Origin: Zychaea mexicana
Taxonomy: Eukaryota > Mucoromycota > Mucoromycetes > Mucorales > Lichtheimiaceae
Length of the DNA: 64,000 bases
Assembly: GCF_025766255.1 (NCBI RefSeq)
Contig: NW_026516764.1
Location: 104,872-168,871 of the forward strand
Reading direction: 5' to 3'
In this document: positions 11,241 to 22,741 of the stretch, piece after piece
How positions within the stretch are numbered: the first letter of the stretch is position 1
Layout: each line of letters opens with the position of its first letter
The notes under the pieces: model-generated
The model's input: only the letters and a program-made list of their open reading frames with translations
Database searches by the model: none
Told to the model about the DNA's origin: nothing
Translations under genes and position numbers: made by a program

Positions 11241-12500
11241 AAAACCCGCGTTAGCCCCCCTCCCTCCCACACATCCACAGAAAAAAGAGAGAAAAAAAGA
11301 GAGGAACTTACCATATGTGATCGTGAAAAAGTGAAAAGTGAAAAGTGAAAGAAAAAGCGAGGAAGCAACACGCTGCGGAAAATGGGTGTCTTTTTATGGG
11401 CAAAGTTCATTTCCAAAAAGAACGCTGGTCTGGGCCCAATGAGATTCTGAAGGGACGCTTGCTTTTTTTTCCTTTCCTGTATCTTTTTTTTTTGCGTACA
11501 AAAAAACTAAAATAGGCAAAGATAAGCTCCGTGCTCAACAAAGCGCACAACAATGACAGACGACAGTAACACGATCACAACGCGCATTATCACACTTTGG
11601 CACTGTTTTTTATCTTTTTTTTTTTTACTTTCTGTGTTCGCGTAGTTCAGTTCGCGAAAATAATGGAAAGGAAAAAAGTTTTATTATTCCAATGCACATC
11701 ACGTAGTTCAGTTCGCGAGAAAAATGGAAAGGAAAAAAAGTTAGTTCGGAGGATACGTTCCGAGCCAATCTGGTTTGCTTTTTTCGCATGTATCATACTT
11801 CACGCGCACCCTGGGAAAAGCAGACAGATAGGATATACGATCGACGCTGTTTTTCTTGAAAAGAATCCCTTTCTCTGCATCCACCACGCTTGCCAGCTTA
11901 CGATTATCGTTCGTTAAGCTGACCACCGAGCGAGCTCAATGCGAGACTAAAGACGACAAGCAGTCTAAAACCACACCTCCATAAGCGTATACAGTGTAGT
12001 GTTTTCGCCTGGACGAGTGACGTCCCCCAACTTTGGTTCCATCCCCCCATCCAACCCCCCACCCCCAACTTTATTCATGGCCAGCACGGAAGGTCTGCGC
12101 TTGAAGAAGCCGAGCATGACAGCAAAGTACAATGGAAACCCTGCGCAAAAAACATCGTAACTTGGCCTCAGAGCCTCGAAAAAACAAGGGTTGAGTATGT
12201 GCGTGTTGCTACGAGTCTGCCCATTGCGCTGGTTGCGGTTGTGTGAAAAAAGCGCTGCGAATCGCTTCGCAAGAGCAGCCGCCATTTCGCTCGGAATTGG
12301 TCAAAATGGGTGACGCGAATAAAATAATATGTGTTTTGACATGCTTGTCCTGGCAACAAGCGGCTTTCAGGAACATGGATTGTCATGACTACTGAATGCC
12401 ATGGCAATAAGCAGCTTTCTTATGCAGCGTGGTTATAAAGCAAGCCTCATAGAGAAGGATGTTAAAACGAGCAAACCAAACAACAGTATCAACCTGAAGA
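11241..12500. other. Intergenic or weak minus-strand coding; 39-bp duplication
   Basis: No firm gene. A 39-bp direct duplication (11641-11679 and 11702-11741, GTAGTTCAGTTCGCGA followed by ATGGAAAGGAAAAAA) is present. On the minus strand a 106-codon frame begins at the ATG at 12285-12283 with a basic, alanine-rich start (MAAALAKRFAALFSHNRNQR) that could be a mitochondrial presequence. It matches no family I know and has no clear continuation, so it is not called as a gene. Confidence 0.4.
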
Positions 12501-14504
12501 AGCAGCCTGTATGGATAATAGTAGCTCTAGGATGACGCGCATACTATGCTGAAAACAGCCATGCTGCTCCATATTCTGCTCTTGACAATCTATTTTAAGC
12601 TGCCCACATCCATCATTGCGGGCTTGGACGATCGGCAATCACTGATTGCCGTGGGCATATACTCGTATAAGAGAGCGTTATTTATTTTCGTTACACACGC
12701 CACCACAGTCGATACAACGATGGCCGAGTCTTTCTACAATGTCTCACTGATCCCATGAAGACGCTGGCTGCGGCGTTCAGCACATGTTTACTCCAGCCCA
12801 ATCCAATGCACGCTCAGTCAACCTGGTGATAAGATATCAAACAACTTGCATAACACTATCCGCTATCATACCCCAGATATTTTTCCTTATTTTTATTTGA
12901 ATCGCCAATATAACTTGTGGTGACAAGACATCCATTCTGAGTGCGTCATCAGCCGCCCTTTTCTTAGTAATGAGCGTATAAGAGATTTAAGAGATCACAA
13001 ATGACATATGGTGCAAGCACCTTATAATCCGCAAATTTGTGGGTAATCTTTGAATCCCTACTACTTTTTAATGTCACCTTAAAATAAAAAAAGAAGCGGC
13101 TACTTATGTTTTTTAGACCTTTAAAAACAATATTTGTGGATTAGATTTGAGTTCTTGCTTCTTTAAAAAAAGTTATAGGCTTCTGAAGTTGGTCACTTTT
13201 GGCGGAGGGATAGCAAATTGAAACATATAGGATTATACTTAAACAAGCGGAAATCAAGTTTAGCCTTATGGGTAACATATTTAAGCGGTCCAAAGCCACT
13301 AACGACTGGCTACTAACTTAGGTTCATGTTTGCTTTGCCTTCTCATGCGTATTCCACACAATTTCTCCATTATACCTCGTCCTAAAGATCAAAAGAAAGC
13401 TGCTAAAAAGCACAATTGAACAGAAATCGGTAACTTCGTCACTATAATGGAGCAATTGCAGCTGCATATGAGGAATGTGCGACAACTCCTCTGCTGGCCT
13501 TCAGAAACACCTTCCTATTGCTTTAGACTAAGCTTTTCCCCCGATAATCCCACAAAGATTCGTAGATATTACAAAAGATGGTTTTATTATATAGAAGCAT
13601 ATAAGTAAAGGGAGAGGATGCCTGGGCAGAAGATGAAGAAGTGAGGATATTCATAACCAAAATTGCAAGCTCCCATCGGAAAGTAGGCATTGATGATTAA
13701 AAACTACCATATATAGAAGCGGAATCTGAAAACTCGAAATTGAAACAAATTTCAAAATTGTGCATTATAAGGTGTGTGCACCATATTCATAACCAAAATT
13801 GCAAGCTCCCATCGGAAAGTAGGCATTGATGATTAAAAACTACCATATATAGAAGCGGAATCTGAAAACTCGAAATTGAAACAAATTTCAAAATTGTGCA
13901 TTATAAGGTGTGTGCACCATATCAGTGTTGCCCCTTTTTTGTCATTTATCTTATAGATTTTTGTAACTGTAATACCAATAACAGTAAGCCATTCTTTCGA
14001 GGTCATAACAGAGTCAGCAGGTCTCCTATATAAGACACTACATATTTCTCCTTTTCTACCCTTCCATTGACGTTTCTGTTACATTTGACCATACCGTTAC
14101 TGCCGCACGACATGCATAGATAATCAACGCCACCATCGCTGCCCGCGCATTACGAGACATTATTCGGTCTACTACCCTAGTAAGAATACATTGCTATCAT
14201 ATCGTAGTTGTAGCTACGTTGTTCAAAAGTTAATATGTGCTCAGTATAGGATGCTTTATGGGTCTCATTAATTTTCGTAGCATTTTATGATCTCTATTCA
14301 GAAGAAATAGCTTTAAGCGTCCAGTCATGAATGTACCTCCTTAGTTCACTCGTACTCTCTGAGTGACCAAAAAATTCTATTCGCACACCAAACTTTCTTT
14401 GTGTAAATCCGTTCAATCAGAAAGCCTCATTTATTCACTAAAGATGGACTTGTCTTAAATTTCTTATACAGATAAAAAGAAAGTGGTATAGCTTATAGCA
14501 GGGA
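12501..14504. other. AT-rich intergenic region
   Basis: Two kilobases with no convincing coding frame on either strand. The one visible structure is the tandem duplication at 13,647-13,918. Short frames such as the one at 12,546-12,758 have no motif or splicing support. Confidence 0.5.
13647..13918. repeat. Perfect 136-bp tandem duplication
   Basis: The sequence starting ATATTCATAACCAAAATTGC at 13647 is repeated from 13783 with a period of 136 bp; I saw no mismatch between the two copies. Each copy ends in AAGGTGTGTGCACC. It lies in non-coding AT-rich DNA. The absence of differences implies a recent event. Confidence 0.93.
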
Positions 14505-15000
14505 TTATATTCTCGTGTTGCTCTGTTGCAACTCCCGAATTGCGTCCTCCATAGTGTATTCGACCTTATCATATTCTGACTGGCTTATTAGTCGCATCGC
14601 TATTACCGTCATGTCAAAGTCATAACTCCTTCGCTTTATGATTCTAGTCGGCCCTTGGACGCAAATCACAGTGCCTTCCCTGATAGGGTTCCTGGCCATA
14701 AAGACAAGAACGTTTGGAGATCCTACCCACAGCTGAACGTTTTGTAAGATCTACAGTAAACAATAAATATTCTAAAACTAGCTTTCCGAAAAGATATGGA
14801 ACGAGTACTCACTTTGATATATGTTCCTTCGCACAGGAGTAAAAGCGAGGCAAAGATTTTGTATTCGCCATTGTCACACTTTTCAGTATGATGTCTTTTA
14901 TATGTTGGGGCTCGAGATACCATACCAGCACAGAAAAAGAACATGGCCATTCTTGAATACGTTGATTTCGTAAAGATAATGCACAAAACTCTTATTTTTA
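14505..15000 (-). CDS. Uncharacterised small protein, two or more exons
   Basis: A 3' exon (about 14,752-14,505) and an upstream exon (about 14,940-14,812) join across a 60-nt GTGAGT...TGTAG intron and keep frame. The joined product includes MVSRAPTYKRHHTEKCDNGE, then a stretch with alternating hydrophobic residues (LWVGSPNVLVFMARNPIREG, TVICVQGPTRIIKRR) and ends LQQSNTRI. The alternating pattern with a basic loop could fit an OB-fold-like beta barrel, but I cannot assign a family. The 5' end is uncertain: the frame continues upstream past 14,940 and no start codon is clearly better than the others. The gene lies 350 bp downstream of CDC45 on the same strand. Confidence 0.35.
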
Positions 15001-15354
15001 TACAGATGATTAGCAAGCTGATGCAGTTTGAGTTTATATATAGCCATCAAGAGCCACACGTAGTTGCTCCCTATTTTCATATGAGTTTGATTACCCATCT
15101 CAATATTTCTGACCGTCCAACGCTATGATATGTGCAGATATTTTCCAAATCGATGACTAGTCTATTCACTCGGTCCAATCTACCAGCACTCGACTCCCAA
15201 CAACGGGGTTTTGTGCATTTCTAAAGTAAAAACGCTTACTATTCTCTTTATTGCTATTGTTATGTTGGAAATGCAGAATGCAGAGGCTGGGGTGGCAGCC
15301 GTGAATGGAATGGGATGCAGTAGATGGATAGGTGGGTTGGAAAGTTATGGTGGT

Positions 15355-18159
15355 TTATGCAGCAACAAAGAGGTTTTCAATAAAGAGATCAAGATCGTTC
15401 TTGTGAATCTGTAATACGGATGTCTCGAAACTATCGAATGAAATACGTGCTTGGGTGCGTTCTGCTGCTTTTTGAAATGCCATACCGAATGGACTACGTT
15501 GCACGTAAGAGACTGTGAGTTGTGATCCTCCTCCACGATGATGATGATGAATCTTGATGACTATACAACGACTTACTTTTTTCGAATATCGCCAAAGGTA
15601 GGTGCACCGGTCGTTGCTACCACAAGAAATGATTCATGCTCTTCGTCATAGGATGCAATCACAAACGGCAAATTTCTATTACCGTGTTCCTATATTCGAC
15701 AATGGCATTTAGAAACAAGAGAAACCGGCTCCCAAGAGTAAACTTTCTTTTTTCCTTTTTCCCAGTAGTAATCACTCTAAGCAAAAAAAAACCCCCCCAT
15801 CAACCCGTAGTTGGACCTTACTCTATATGCATCCGTAAGGAAAAGAGCAAGTTTCGATAATGTCAGCGGATGCTGGAACAATGGCAAGTCGGGTCCATCG
15901 CGCATCACCACGGTTCGGAAATTCTTGATCACCCGTACAGCTCGCTTTTCCAGAACCGCGGTGCTTTGTCGTACTACCGCGCGCTGCACTTTCATGCATA
16001 ATTTGACACCACGCTCAAGCCCTTCCGCACTATTTTTTTTCCATACGGAGGGATTAAGTATTCTCGCCTATTCCCCCCATGGCTGCTCTTTGCTTTTGAG
16101 ACAGAGAATACAATCCTTACCTATCCATGGAATCGTACACTGTATAGAAATTCCTCATCCACCACCGCCTCCGGAGACTTGCCAAGCCATCCCCATGATC
16201 GCCCGTCGCTTCTTCTAACGCATCCCAATCCTCGTCCTGATTCCACAACACATCTTCGCCTAGACGGATCGCGGACTCTGGACTTGTCTCGAGCAACGTG
16301 ACCAAGGAATACACGGCATCACTTGCTGAGAATCGTTGTTTCCATCCAAACGTGCGTGCAAAGCTTGGGAAGCAAATATCGGTTAAGCCGTAGAGAGGTG
16401 CAACGGTTTCGATCTTGGTGCGGAGAATCGTTTTTAGATCCATATCCATGTGGGTATAAACTTGTTCGCATTGTTGTATTGAGAATCTGGTTTTGTGTTA
16501 AAAAGTAGGTATATGTAAGCCTTGCTTTTTTTCTCATTTCCATCGTAACCTATCTTGATGATCATACCCCATTTTTGCAAACATGTTGAGTAGGCGCCTG
16601 CGCCCAAATTCTTTCCAAAGACCGAGTTTGCTTGCTACATAGCCGGAATGATACATGCTGTCCTGTAGACTCCAGTGCCGAAACAACATGAACCGAAAAT
16701 CGTCCTCGGTTTGTATACTGCTGTCACCCGTCCGCGTTGCTCCTTCACCAAGTATCAAGTTGAAACGAGCCACATCGTCGTTCAAGACTGATATATATTT
16801 CAAGTATTTGTCCGTGTCGATTCGTTCAAATATGTATTGTGATGTTATGCCAATGATTGCAAGCCTATTAGGCACATGGGATTATGTAAGCATACTCCTT
16901 TTCTCACGTTGACGTGATCAAACACTCAAACCCCCTCTGTTTTTTTGCTTTTTATACCATAACAGATCATTGTTTGTTCGAGCAAGTTGTGTTGCTAGTG
17001 CATAGGCTTGTCCTGCAGTAGAATTGGCATGATAGACGCCAGATTCGTAGTATTCTGTTAATAATCGTCGTTGGCGTTGTCGTTTTCGCCGCCGTTCTGC
17101 ATGCGATAGCTAAATGCGCTTTCATTGAGTACTACAACGATCTTGTAAAGATGCAACGAGAAAATCAAGACACACTGAGAAAAATGAGAAACGCATACCC
17201 CATCGCCCTCGGCCAAGCGTCGTCGTTGTCGTGGTCGTCCGTTATCATCCTCTTCCTGATCTGAAGCGTCAGAGGCGCTATCGTTTTCATGTTCATCCAC
17301 CTGGGAAAAAAAAGTTATCATCTTTTGAATGAAGGGGTCAACCCGTCCTCCCTTTCCCACACAGATTGCAGCAACACATAATGTTTACTATTAGAAAAAA
17401 GAAAATATGCGCATCGATTTACCATGACATCTTCATAGGCTTCCATATATTCTTTCAATTTCGACCGTTCCGACGTGTCTTGAAATACAAATACATTTTT
17501 GCTTTCTGGAAGACAACTGTCAAGGTTAAACGGGCGATGGCTGTCGATTACATAGATCCGTACGTCGTCTCGCGAGCCAAACATTTCAAACACTTCTAGT
17601 GGAGCACCACAGTTGATCATGATTATTGTTCGAAGCTGTCGTCGTTGTTGTTGTGATGGTTTTCCAGAAAAGAGAAAGACATAAGGAGTTTAATTATGTT
17701 CGACTTTTTATTAAAAGCCCCAAACTGAATAATCACGAAAATAAAGACAAGTATATGTAAACAACAAAAGGAAGCTTACGTCTGGATCATCGGCAACAAG
17801 TCCACGGCTGGCCTTTTGTAGATCATTGTGACCGGATACAGGTACAAGTTTATGTTGAATTAAATCGGCTTTCAGAATGGACTACAGTGAGAGAAAAAAA
17901 TATGTATATAGATAATACGCGTGTTTTTCGTCAGGTATTGATATACATATTTAGAGGGAGTACATACGCAAGTTGTGCCCTCTGTTGCTGTATATATATA
18001 TATATATATATTGAGTGGTTAGGGTAGTACCTGAAGGATTTTACAGGCACATATAGCATCAACATCGGAAGCCACAAAGAGAATGCAATTGCCTTCAACA
18101 GAGTCTTGTTTTATATTCTCAAAAGCTCTTGAGAAGTGCGATTCTGTAATGAGAACCAT
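15355..18159 (-). CDS. CDC45: Replication initiation factor Cdc45
   Basis: Cdc45 is the C of the CMG (Cdc45-MCM-GINS) helicase that unwinds DNA at replication forks; its fold derives from the RecJ/DHH phosphoesterases. Start ATG at 18159-18157 (MVLITESHFSRAFENIKQ). Ten exons join in phase: 18159-18031, 17881-17780, 17635-17423, 17300-17199, 17109-16958, 16864-16550, 16486-16121, 16029-15822, 15689-15577, 15493-15355, giving 612 residues, close to the family size. Diagnostic segments are FVASDVDAICACKILQ, LVPVSGHNDLQKASRGLVAD, IIMINCGAPLEVFEMF, VYVIDSHRPFN-like IYVIDSHRPFN, an acidic linker (SASDASDQEEDD), LLTEYYESGVYHANSTAGQA and the C-terminal GMAFQKAAERTQARISFDSF. As in eukaryotic Cdc45 generally, the N-terminal DHH-like motif looks catalytically degenerate. 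Introns of 44-149 nt all have GT-AG ends. No frame defect was seen. Confidence 0.96.
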
Positions 18160-20881
18160 GTGAGGGAAGGTGAGGGGTATGCTGTGTGTGTTTTAAAGCT
18201 CTTCCTTGCACTCTTTTTTTCCTTCGTCGCCCAACTTTTTTTTTCCACGAAAAAGTTAAATCCGACAAAACGCGTCGCGGAGTGATACAAAGAACAGCGC
18301 GTCTTCCGCTTCACCAATTCCACCACCTTACATTTTGCTAACACTACTATAAAGTAAAACCTTAGACTACGTTTTTCAGAATGTTGGCACAAGATTCTAC
18401 ACTTGTTATTGTATACTTGTGGAATTGTTTGGTCGACAAGGAGAAGCAACAAAGAAAGTCGAGCAAATGTCTAAAAAGATCCAACGGCTATAGACAGCAT
18501 GTACACGCTGTTCAACACTAGAACGACCGTGTACCATACTTTAAAAAATACGGCCGCTTATGATGATAATCTTGGAATCCGCACTGCTGAAGAAGATGAC
18601 TTGCGCGCGCATTAGTAAAAAAAAAAAGGTTTCGCGCCCGTACTTGTATTCAATTTCATTTTGACTTTGCGCGTTTGGCTTCTTTTGCGTCTAATGCAAA
18701 TATGAATTGCTTCTCGTAAATGTCACGCAACTGTATTTTCGTATTGTATTCCCAAAAAGACTGACCCTCACACGCATTACTGAAATCTTTACAGTAGATC
18801 TGTTTCATTTATTTTCAGAGACAATTCCAAATTCGTTGCTTAACAACTAAAGGCTTTTACTATGGCTCTGTCACACTCACTGGCTTGTAGAAACATTCGT
18901 AACAAAAAGATACCCTTTAGTCCATCGCTGCATCGTTGAACTAGGAAATTTCAGTCCTATCATAATACCGTCTTTTAATTACATCCTTCTACCTCTCTTT
19001 GTACCCTTTCTTTATGCTCCCTTTCAGATTTCCAACTTGTTCTTACAGCCCGTGTGTCTTCTCTGAACAGCTATTTTTCCAGTGCGCTCCGTTGATGTCA
19101 CATATTCTTCTTCGACTCGCAGGCTGGAGCCAATATACGTCTTTTTTGTCCGCCCACGTTGAACACAGAGGTATAATAAGCAAAAAGCTCTTCATCCTTC
19201 CTCCTACATAACGAAACATGATTCTAGATTACAGTCTCACTTGGATGGTTGTTGTGATATTAAAAGTAGCAATAATGAGCCAAGTGGAAGGAAAAAGTTT
19301 ATATAATATATCCTTTTACAACGTACTACTAAAAAAGTAACATGGCCTTATTTATCGATCAATTTACTAATAATTCTAGAAAGTCGATGACTTTGCGTCC
19401 ATGGGGATGTTTATTAACACAAGAGCGATGCCAAATTTTTTTTGTTATCCTCGACTTTATCATGACCGCTATGATATGATACCATCAAAAAACTCGCTAT
19501 TTTAAACAGGGTGAGCATAAACAAAACAAATCATGAATTAGGACCAAGTGGTGATGCTGATCGTCCTTTAACATCATCGTCTTACTCAACCACTAACAGA
19601 CTTTGCAACCAAAATGAAAGCAGCCTGGATCAAGTCTTTACTATCATGCATATTAGCGACTTTCACATCTTTACCTCTTTTTCTCCCACAGATTCTGCTT
19701 GTAGCCTCCGGGTGGACTACCTCACGGTTGTCAAGTGTATAATGTACTACAAAGTTACAACTGCGACGCCGATATGTAGATCGATCTCATCGAGATCGGC
19801 TCGGTAAAAATGATGAGTGAAGGCTCACATACACAGACAACTCCTCATTGTTTACGTTTTAGCCCCTGTGCTTCCGAGATAAATTGTCGTAATTTGATAA
19901 CAGAAAAAGAGAGAGAGAGATGACATATTCCCAGTTTATAGACAATAATGCTTGTGTTGTTGTTGTTGTTGTTGTTGTAGTTGATGTGGAAGAAAAGCTG
20001 TTGGGCTATACTATATATCACCGGTAGAACATCACCCCGCCCGGTGAGTTTGTTCTTAAATGAAACCTTTAATTATCTTTTATAAAAACAGCAACCGATA
20101 TTTGTTTCTTTTTCGAGCCCAAAAATGCATCATGTGCGTGTGACCCTTTCTGAGCGGGGATCAAGGGACACGGGATTTCCCAGCTTACAATGGAAACGTA
20201 TACACTATATATTTTATATTATTCTGTATGTGTTAGTAGTAGTAACAGCAGCAGCAAGCTTCCATATTGAATGGATATTCGAGTATGGAAAGCCCACGCG
20301 GTCTTTCCCAATCATAAAGAGTAACTTCCGTGACCTCTCTATCATTATTATGCCTAAGAAAGAAAAAGATGTACTGTATATAAGGTAGCTTTCTAAAGGA
20401 GAGAGAGAAGGCACCGTCTCGTTGCCCTGTTGTTTGATTTAAAAATTCTGGGCGGAACGGATGGTTTTTTTTTACTGTGTAGCAAAGAGTGGTCGGCGTG
20501 TTTGCTTAGTTTATGGTTCCTTGTGCTCGGATACAGCGCTCAGGTGGTTAACTACCCTCTTTTTGTGCTACCATCCGTACATGCATTTACGTACATAAAG
20601 TTAATCTCTCTTGGCTTAATTGCCTTTTTTCTTTCTCTTTCTTCCAACTACTCCCCCCCCCCCCACTCTGCTTTTATATAAAAGCAAAAGCAAATACTTT
20701 GACCGACTATTATCTTACACAGACACTTGATAGTCTCTTGACGTTTCTTGCTCTCTTTGCTTACATACTAAAAAAAACTCAATTTCAAGGTAGTACGATG
20801 GTGATCTTCCTAGCCAAGTAATGACAATAGGATACAGTAGAGATGCTCAAAAACAGCAACCATTTATCGGTGTACTAGGAA
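18160..20881. other. Intergenic between divergent CDC45 and HET genes
   Basis: 2.7 kb separating two divergently transcribed genes, so both promoters should lie here. Visible items: a (TGT)n tract at 19,954-19,978, a pyrimidine tract with a 13-C run near 20,652, and a TATA-like TTATATAAAAG near 20,673-20,683, about 200 bp before the HET-gene ATG. The short palindrome CGATCTC-ATC-GAGATCG is at 19,782-19,798. No convincing coding frame. Confidence 0.5.
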
Positions 20882-22741
20882 ATGTATATAACGTACGATC
20901 GACCGTACCGATGGGAAATTACAGACGAAAATACAGAACCATCTACCCAGCAACAATGCCATGATAATGCCGAGGATGATGATGATGATCAGTCTGATTC
21001 AATGTCTCTCGATGATACAACACTACAAAACGGTAATATGCACACGAGCAGTTTCAGACCCACTTGGCTTGTACGTACGTCGGATATGAACATTGTTCCC
21101 GGCTATACAGTCAATGGTCCATACTATACCCTGTCATACTCGTGGAACCAGTCAGGCACCATAACTAAAATTGGGAGCGAATACCACCGGGACGATCTTG
21201 GCAATCACAAGATTATATACGAAGAGGAAGAATCAGTACACGAGGAGGAAGAAGAAGACTACATTGGGTATCATCAACACATTCAACAACGGGAACGCCA
21301 GCAACGAGTGGTATTGAAAGCGAGATATGTGAGCTTTGTACAGCTCATCCAACAATTGTGTGTGGATTGCGACATTGATTACATCTGGTATGATCAATTA
21401 TGCATCGACCAGAACGATCCAAACGAAAAGAGACGCGAAATGCAACACATGGACCTGATCTATCGACACTCCTATTGTACCGTGGCACTTGTACCGGAAC
21501 TGCATACTTGTGACGGACGGGCCAATCTATCAGCGATTATAAATTCGGAATGGGCAAACCGGATGTGGACATTGGAAGAAGCGTACATGGCCAACCAGAT
21601 ATTGTTCATCGGCACCAACGTTCACTTGTGGTCGCATACAATTGCTCAATCATCCACCTACAAAAGAGACACCACATTAATGTTCTTGCGCAGTATTTGC
21701 GATAAATCCCAGCAACAACGACTTTGGAATGCGGGTACCATCTTGTGTCACGCGCACGCCAGATCCAGCACCAGACCTCATGACAAAATATTCGCACTTG
21801 CGAAAATGTCAAGTCGCGACACCATCACCAGCTCTTCTAATGCCATTATTCGCTTTGACTACAATCAGCCACTTTTGGAACTGATCCTGCAGTTCTATGA
21901 ACTGTTAGCCCAAAATGATCCTACTATACTATGCTTTGGTGCACCTCTTTCCAAGAACATTTTTCCGTCTGAATCATGGTTAATAACACCGCAATTAGAA
22001 GAAGAAGAGGACCATCTGAAAAATTTAGATAGGCTACCATCCTGGGCTGGTATTCACGGTAAACATCTTGCTCAACCGTGGGGCCAACACGACGATACTG
22101 TTGGAATCGCATCATCAGCAGCCCTATTAGCAAGCAGTGGCTACAGCGTCGAGGGGGCACGCATATACCTCTACGACTGTTCATACATTCCTATAAAGTT
22201 CACAAGCATATTACAAAATTGGCATGGATCATCAGACCAAGGTTAGTGATCCATGCATCATCCCCCATTCTTCATTATTTCTATAGAGCATTCACCAAAA
22301 CAAAACAAATACTAAAACAATGCTGATAATATAGACGCCGCATATGACGACCGTACAAGTAATAATAACAGCTCATCACTGGCATTTGCTGCTACGGCCG
22401 ATATCCTTCAAGCCCATTTCGGATCGCCCGCCTTTCCTGTTCATGCCTGCGGGTTAAAAGTGACACACAGCATTGTATCAGAATCAACAACAACTCGGCA
22501 TGTATATTTGTCGTTGGTCGGCGACGACGACTGTTTTCAAGAACACGCCATTCTCTCGGGAATTAGAATTGGTTTGCAGCAGCATTGCAATACCGCGCGT
22601 GCCATAGGCATGCCTGTGGTTAGACAGAATTATCACGGAGAAAGTTGGAAATCGGTTGGGTTGTGTATTGTCATCTATAATGTAAATGTTTTGGATCCAA
22701 TCATTAAAGAGGCTGAATTAATGGATTTTATTATTGAATGA
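20882..22741 (+). CDS. HET-domain (heterokaryon incompatibility) protein
   Basis: Two exons, 20882-22241 and 22335-22741, joined across a 93-nt intron (G|GTTAGT ... ATATAG) in phase, giving 588 residues. The HET domain is recognisable from three blocks in the expected order: YYTLSYSW (residues 81-88), IDYIWYDQLCIDQNDPNEKR (165-184) followed by MQHMDLIYRHSYCTVAL, and WANRMWTLEEAYMANQILF (224-242). An acidic insert rich in Glu separates the first two blocks. HET domains in ascomycetes and basidiomycetes trigger death on fusion with non-self mycelium; they share a fold with TIR domains. The C-terminal half (after about residue 260) has no domain that I recognise. It is a stand-alone HET protein without NACHT or repeat modules. 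Its role here cannot be read from sequence. The ATG at 20882 is the first in-frame one; an extra upstream exon cannot be excluded. Confidence 0.88.

Noticed and set aside
10352..11348. Three overlapping plus-strand frames of 280-323 codons rich in Thr, His and Pro
   Set aside because: All three frames are open at once because the minisatellite lacks stop triplets. The composition is that of CCCA/CA repeats, so there is no evidence for a protein.
19782..19798. Perfect 7-bp inverted repeat with a 3-base loop
   Set aside because: Too short to mean anything alone, with no T run or operator-like context in a fungal intergenic region.
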